Source: Gemmatimonadota bacterium (lineage in GTDB: Bacteria > Gemmatimonadota > Gemmatimonadetes > Longimicrobiales > Gaopeijiaceae). From it: a DNA stretch of 43,214 nt. Within the stretch, counting starts at the first letter, position 1; every line of letters begins with the position of its first letter. Positions 41,301-43,214 of the stretch are shown here, piece after piece. Both the position numbers and the translations under genes were made by a program. The DNA is taken from assembly GCA_022827345.1 (NCBI GenBank), contig JAJDTB010000048.1, forward strand, positions 1 through 43,214, given 5' to 3'. The notes beneath the pieces were generated by a model, which made no database searches, was not told the origin of the DNA, and worked only from the letters and a program-made list of their open reading frames with translations.

Positions 41301-43068
41301 TGAACCCCGTCGAGCGTCCGCTGCCCACGTCGTCCGTCAAACTGGCGGTGCCGGCCGCATACGTCAGCGTGCCGACCATGTCGTTGGCTACAACTTCAAA
41401 GGTCCGCTCGAACGTCTCGCCTTCTGGCTTTGACCCGCTGGCCAAGCTCCAACTCACCGTCGGCAGCGCGCGGGTCACCGTGATCGCGTAGTTGAGCGTA
41501 TTGCCCGCCTGCGCCGTCACCTCGACAATGATCCGGTTCGCGCCGTAGGACAGGTCGATCGCGCCGCTCGCCGACCCGCTCGCCACCGACGTGCCGTTCA
41601 CCTTCACCGTCGCGTTCGACTGGTTCACCGTCGGGGTCACCGTGGCTGAGGTGATCCAGGCATCGCTGTTCGCCGTGTACGCGTACGTGGTCGAAGAGAA
41701 CGACGGGGCGAGGGAGACCGAGCCGCCGAGGTCCGCTAGCGCCAGCGCGCTCAGCGACGCGTCCGGCGAGCCGCTCGTCGTCGTCTTCGGCGTGCCCGTG
41801 GCCCACGCCCACGCGCCGTCGCCCGCAGAGTTCACGCCGCGCACCCGCACACGATACGCCGTGCCGTTCGTCAGGCCCGTGATCCGAAGCGAGGGGTCGG
41901 TGCCCCTGTGGCCCGTGTCCACCCAGCCGGCCGCGGCCGAGGGGGACGCGCCCGTCTGCACCGCCGCGTCGGGCGCCACCGTCGTCGACGACGTGTAGTG
42001 CACGTCGTAGCTCGCCGCGCCCGTCGGCGCCGTCCACGTCAGATCCAGCATCGCCGGGCCCGGCGTCACCCCGAGACCCGCGGGGGCGGAAGGGGCGACG
42101 ACCATCGGCGTCGCCCCTCTCCAAATGCTCCACTCGCTGTCCACATGCGCCTCGGCGCTGTTTTGCGCCAGCACGCGCACGGAGTAGCTCGTGCCGTTGT
42201 CGAGGCCCGTGATGGTGTGGGTCGTCGCGCCGTTGACGGTCAACTTCTGCGCCTGCCCGGACCCGCTCTCGCCAAACTCGATGACGTACCGGTCCGCGTT
42301 GTCGACCGGGATCCAGCTCACCGTGATCCGGCGGTCGCCCGGCGTGCGCACCACGTTCCTCGGCGTGCGCAGTTGCGTCCGCGCCCACCCGTCGACGGCG
42401 ATCCTCATGGGGGTGTCGAACTTCGACCAGCGTCCGCGCGAGTCGTACGGATCAACCCTGGTGAAGATGTTGGAGTGGTTCAGGATGTTCCAGCCGCTGG
42501 CCGCGCCCACGTCCTCATCGTGCGCGTTGATCACCCGCGCCTGCACCTTTTCCAGGCCGTCGACCGCGTAGACGACCAGGTGATAGGTGCCGTTCGGGAG
42601 AACGCGATTCGCCCCGAATGAGACATTGCCGTCGCTCAAGTCCGACGGAACCGTCAAATCCGCGAATTTCGAGTACGGGCGCAGGGTGTTGTTGTCGGAG
42701 TTGATCCACAGCTCCGCCCTGACCTTCGCAATCTCGTCGTTGGTGAGGGCTTCGGAGATCCTCAGCGAGGCTTTGACGTTGGTGACGTAGTATCCATGGG
42801 ACGCGCCGGTGCCCGTGCGAAACCCCGTGCTCGCGGAGTAATTGCCAAGAGAGGACCAGCGAGAGTCCGTGGCCGACACATTGAGGTTGCTCACCAGAGT
42901 GACCGTGTCCGCGTTCTGCGCCTGCGCGGCGGCAGTCGACGGAAAGAGCGCGCCGAGCAGCAGCGCGAAGGCCGGAAGGAGAAGGGAGAGGCGGGAGCGG
43001 CCGCCTCGTGCGTCAGGTCCTGAAGGGGAGGGTCGCCGCCCGCCGGACCAACGCCGCGCGCGCATCAT
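34939..43068 (-). CDS. Giant FN3/Calx-beta surface protein
   Basis: About 2,709 aa from ATG 43068 (ATG 43065 and TTG 43074 are also possible; the frame stays open through the upstream repeat to the window edge). Signal: hydrophobic SLLLPAFALLLGALFPS then TAAAQAQ. An N-terminal anchor-type domain (~55-230) is followed by FN3 pairs (about 236, 326), cadherin-like beta-sandwich (436), Calx-beta (536), alternating FN3 and Calx-beta (646-1475), a second cadherin-like unit (1476) and a run of Calx-beta repeats (1583-2255) with Asp-rich DDDxDDETF calcium sites. Then come FN3, a third cadherin-like unit and a dockerin/EF-hand-like motif (NANGRYDVGDLL, about 2510). The last ~141 residues look like a separate lipoprotein fused in frame. 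Probable Ca2+-dependent adhesin at the cell surface. Confidence 0.85.
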   Translation of the reverse strand: MMRARRWSGGRRPSPSGPDARGGRSRLSLLLPAFALLLGALFPSTAAAQAQNADTVTLVSNLNVSATDSRWSSLGNYSASTGFRTGTGASHGYYVTNVKASLRISEALTNDEIAKVRAELWINSDNNTLRPYSKFADLTVPSDLSDGNVSFGANRVLPNGTYHLVVYAVDGLEKVQARVINAHDEDVGAASGWNILNHSNIFTRVDPYDSRGRWSKFDTPMRIAVDGWARTQLRTPRNVVRTPGDRRITVSWIPVDNADRYVIEFGESGSGQAQKLTVNGATTHTITGLDNGTSYSVRVLAQNSAEAHVDSEWSIWRGATPMVVAPSAPAGLGVTPGPAMLDLTWTAPTGAASYDVHYTSSTTVAPDAAVQTGASPSAAAGWVDTGHRGTDPSLRITGLTNGTAYRVRVRGVNSAGDGAWAWATGTPKTTTSGSPDASLSALALADLGGSVSLAPSFSSTTYAYTANSDAWITSATVTPTVNQSNATVKVNGTSVASGSASGAIDLSYGANRIIVEVTAQAGNTLNYAITVTRALPTVSWSLASGSKPEGETFERTFEVVANDMVGTLTYAAGTASLTDDVGSGRSTGFTMSVGDTHASTISVPFTDDALNEENETFTITIEPGTGYTVGSPNMLTVTIIDDDPPAAPGGLAVVPGGEQLTASWTKPGGPVTGYQARWKETAAPDSDATGDGTDPSTGWVEGGAVSSSSLSQTITGLTNDTGYDVQVRATDGTSAGADSDGYGPWTATKAGTPITPTYEFRFASQNTHPAAGPLDVDVVLSVPAPAGGLELTLTQLLGDDLPEDLCTGTLAESDDIGANPPTSVTVPEDSTRARVKYPIADNGDDLNDGTGECFALRVGTSAAGWSAGDKDVLKLTILVTLGRIAMGSNVASTAKYTATVEENVSGGTLSVPVTVDYLPASSTTFTIAVLSGGTATEGTDFSIATKTVTFTSSDATKTQNLTVTITDDALAEDDETIELGIVAAPQNDPTSNRFYNRNANGRLAQITIQSEDAAPAAVTGLTVAAGNARLDLSWTAPADTGSAALSGYDVHYTSAPATGSGAVLDDAPASGNDASAAWVAVTRTGTTATQAITSLTNDTAYRVRVRAVNAAGGGPWEHSTGTPAEGPTYGFDPDKYTVQEGGGAELRVVLSEAAPAGGLAFTLTTLLGDDVPSDRCINYTGAARRATAADIGSNPPTSLTVAGGNTTARVRLGTVADLVSPENDECLAVRLAPTQATIDAGWTLAAPGAQDDVPNVAQIIIFDIVPPSAPTGLTVTAGDARLDLAWTAPTETFGHYDVHYTSAASSAVPNDQPASGGDPSAAWVAVSRSGTAATQAITGLTNGTTYRVRVRAVHTSTLGAWEWGSGTPQAPPGAVTNLDVSADSAKLDLTWTAPSGTITGYDVHYTSASAADVPNNDPASGGDPAAAWVAVTRTGTTASQSITGLTNDTSYRVRVRAVNAVGGGAWEFVVGTPSAGPSPNANLGALTATWSSGSGYASLALAPAFDAGTTAYTATAPNAATHVKVRPTAAHAAASVTVNGTTVSSGQESAAIPLGTPGSRIAIEVTAEDGTTKDYSVEVSRRAAVTLDASPNPAPEGSSVTVTATLTAALGADVTIPLTLTPGTAEAGDHGALASIAITAGATTGTGTITTARDDDSDDETFTVELGTTLPSSVEAGTPSSVEVRIADVPSVTLEASPVEVEEGERVTVTARLSRAIANTVMIPVTTTRGTSEPGDHGTLTGILISSGATSGEGTISTREDDDIEDETFTVAVRNEALPSPLVAGDPTSVEVFIVDIDTLSITLRSNTLRPSEGSTARLTATLSHPAPEGGVTVQFTANGSGDNPAAPVLDYTLDPPSEAQNATAAITIAEGQRTARATLRVVNDTEPEDDEGISVGIATETVLGDKLPEPLELTIPANDGGGGSTAVAWLDAVPNPVEEGREVEIDVWLSQALEADARVPLTVTRGTSEEGDHGTLDEVVVAAGSTRGTGTISTARDDDADDETFTVRLGSPLPAGVRAGTPSRIEVEIADLDQPRVGLEVDPDVVPEGDPVTVTAVLTAPLSRAVTIPLETVRGTSESGDHGTLRSIRIASGDTEGTGRITTRVDTDTDDETFSVVLGDNLPDGVAAGFPDSVEVLITDGTPTDDAAVSLTAEPLEVPEGESVTVTATLEKPLARTVTIPVTTRRGTSESGDHGSLSGIRIDSGETEGTGTVTTSVDTDTDDETFSVVLRANQPTGVSVGYPDSVEITIADRGGDAPGRVRNLRVTAGNERLDLTWSPPSSGTVDVYQGEYKERSATEWTAIYESGGNYADTEATLQGANGTTYDVRVRASNEYGVGPWATGSGTPTAGGGSSDLRSLSVRVSATTDGSYRSVSLSPSFRSSVTAYKTTAPVGTKYAKFRPTSRTAVDMILVGGHEVASGAESPAVAVHHGVPVWISVLPTGDGPVKEYTVTFTIPAASADAGRSVTSAVDAALAVVGTLSPEHAAEALLGERSLADERLEALDRLGNANGRYDVGDLLAWIERCRAGGARCGDAAGTMPPASDAALPGAIGAAAKRPRRRAPGGRVRKRRRWRGLAVLLAAALWSCEGGGIVDLPATADVPEPGTLAVEWTAPAGSPAAAGALVEIDGPHVGDARAHGGLELYAAEPGNGPRRFVLAGAMRNGAVLEFEVPDRRQAGLYSVRVVEVAGEDHRLLEPDGYRAGIASN
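36309..38320 (-). repeat. Tandem Calx-beta repeats, about 105 codons each
   Basis: Five closely related units and one divergent unit (about 37330-37680). Each has a PxxVxEGxxVTVTAxL start, a RGTSExGDHG box, a GxTxGTGTI segment and an Asp-rich DDETF stretch. DNA similarity among units is high enough that recombination could change copy number. Confidence 0.75.
39641..39649 (-). repeat. C9/G9 homopolymer inside the giant gene
   Basis: Nine consecutive C on the plus strand (G on the coding strand) encode part of VQEGGGAEL. A one-base slip would frameshift the protein near residue 1,140. Confidence 0.7.
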
Positions 43069-43080
43069 GACCAAGCCACC

Positions 43081-43200
43081 GGCTCGGCTCGGCTCGGCTC
43101 GGCTCGGCTCGGCTCGGCTCGGCTCGGCTCGGCTCGGCTCGGCTCGGCTCGGCTCGGCTCGGCTCGGCTCGGCTCGGCTCGGCTCGGCTCGGCTCGGCTC
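43081..43200. repeat. 24 exact copies of GGCTC (GAGCC on the gene strand)
   Basis: 120 bp of uninterrupted pentanucleotide repeat ends 12 bp before the giant gene's ATG at 43068. On the gene strand it is open in all three frames (Glu-Pro-Ser-Arg-Ala), and the giant frame remains open through it to the window edge. Since 5 is not a multiple of 3, each gain or loss of a unit would switch frame for any start upstream of the repeat, or alter promoter spacing. Confidence 0.97.
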
Positions 43201-43214
43201 GGATCTTAACGATG

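Noticed and set aside
43081..43200. Possible CRISPR array
   Set aside because: It is a pure pentanucleotide SSR with no spacers, and no cas genes are nearby.

Overview
The window is high-GC bacterial DNA (roughly two-thirds G+C, with a few visibly AT-richer patches). The gene content suggests a chromosomal segment of a Gemmatimonadota- or Acidobacteriota-like organism: secreted six-bladed beta-propeller and M14 lipoproteins, a GYD protein, creatininase-family exoproteins, PIN toxin-antitoxin pairs, a sodium:solute symporter and a giant FN3/Calx-beta surface protein. This placement is an inference from gene content; there is no rRNA or tRNA gene in the window.

Layout. (1) 1-1.8 kb: right end of an integrative mobilizable element, with the 3' end of a relaxase gene overprinted by two small mobilization genes, then a tyrosine integrase. 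It abuts a truncated beta-propeller gene (1.8-2.35 kb). (2) 2.37-4.7 kb: AT-richer KAP P-loop NTPase. (3) 5-26.7 kb: ordinary chromosome. It holds a beta-propeller lipoprotein, a PIN toxin pair, thymidine kinase, an ERG4/ERG24-like reductase with a GYD protein, an M14 lipoprotein, a five-helix membrane protein, an Hsp70-like/HEAT-repeat pair and a Bcr/CflA-type MFS exporter. These are followed by an operon of three exported proteins (NTF2-like, SDR, creatininase-like), a second PIN pair, a double creatininase-like protein, a Tat-exported amine oxidase with an outer-membrane-type protein, an M50-like mini-protease, a Na+ symporter with a small partner, and a third PIN pair. (4) 26.9-28.9 kb: LRR-metzincin protease that has lost its 5' end at an abrupt AT-rich junction. 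(5) 28.9-34.9 kb: second mobile segment with a hypothetical protein, HU plus a coupled hypothetical, then a leftward operon of XRE-AlpA regulator, AlpA, MobC, relaxase and two overprinted Mob genes. It contains a candidate oriT and no integrase. (6) 34.9-43.2 kb: a ~2,700-residue surface protein on the minus strand. Its 5' edge carries exactly 24 copies of a GGCTC pentanucleotide, and its 3' end is fused in frame to what looks like a separate lipoprotein gene.

Three points stand out. The two mobilization cassettes lie in opposite orientation, are about 95% identical where the mbeB-like ends can be compared, and keep the same multi-frame overlap. The giant surface gene has the hallmarks of a contingency (phase-variable) locus: an SSR at the start and a G9 tract inside. 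Several exported enzymes (an SDR and three creatininase-like domains) belong to families normally found in the cytoplasm and have altered metal-site motifs or added signal peptides.
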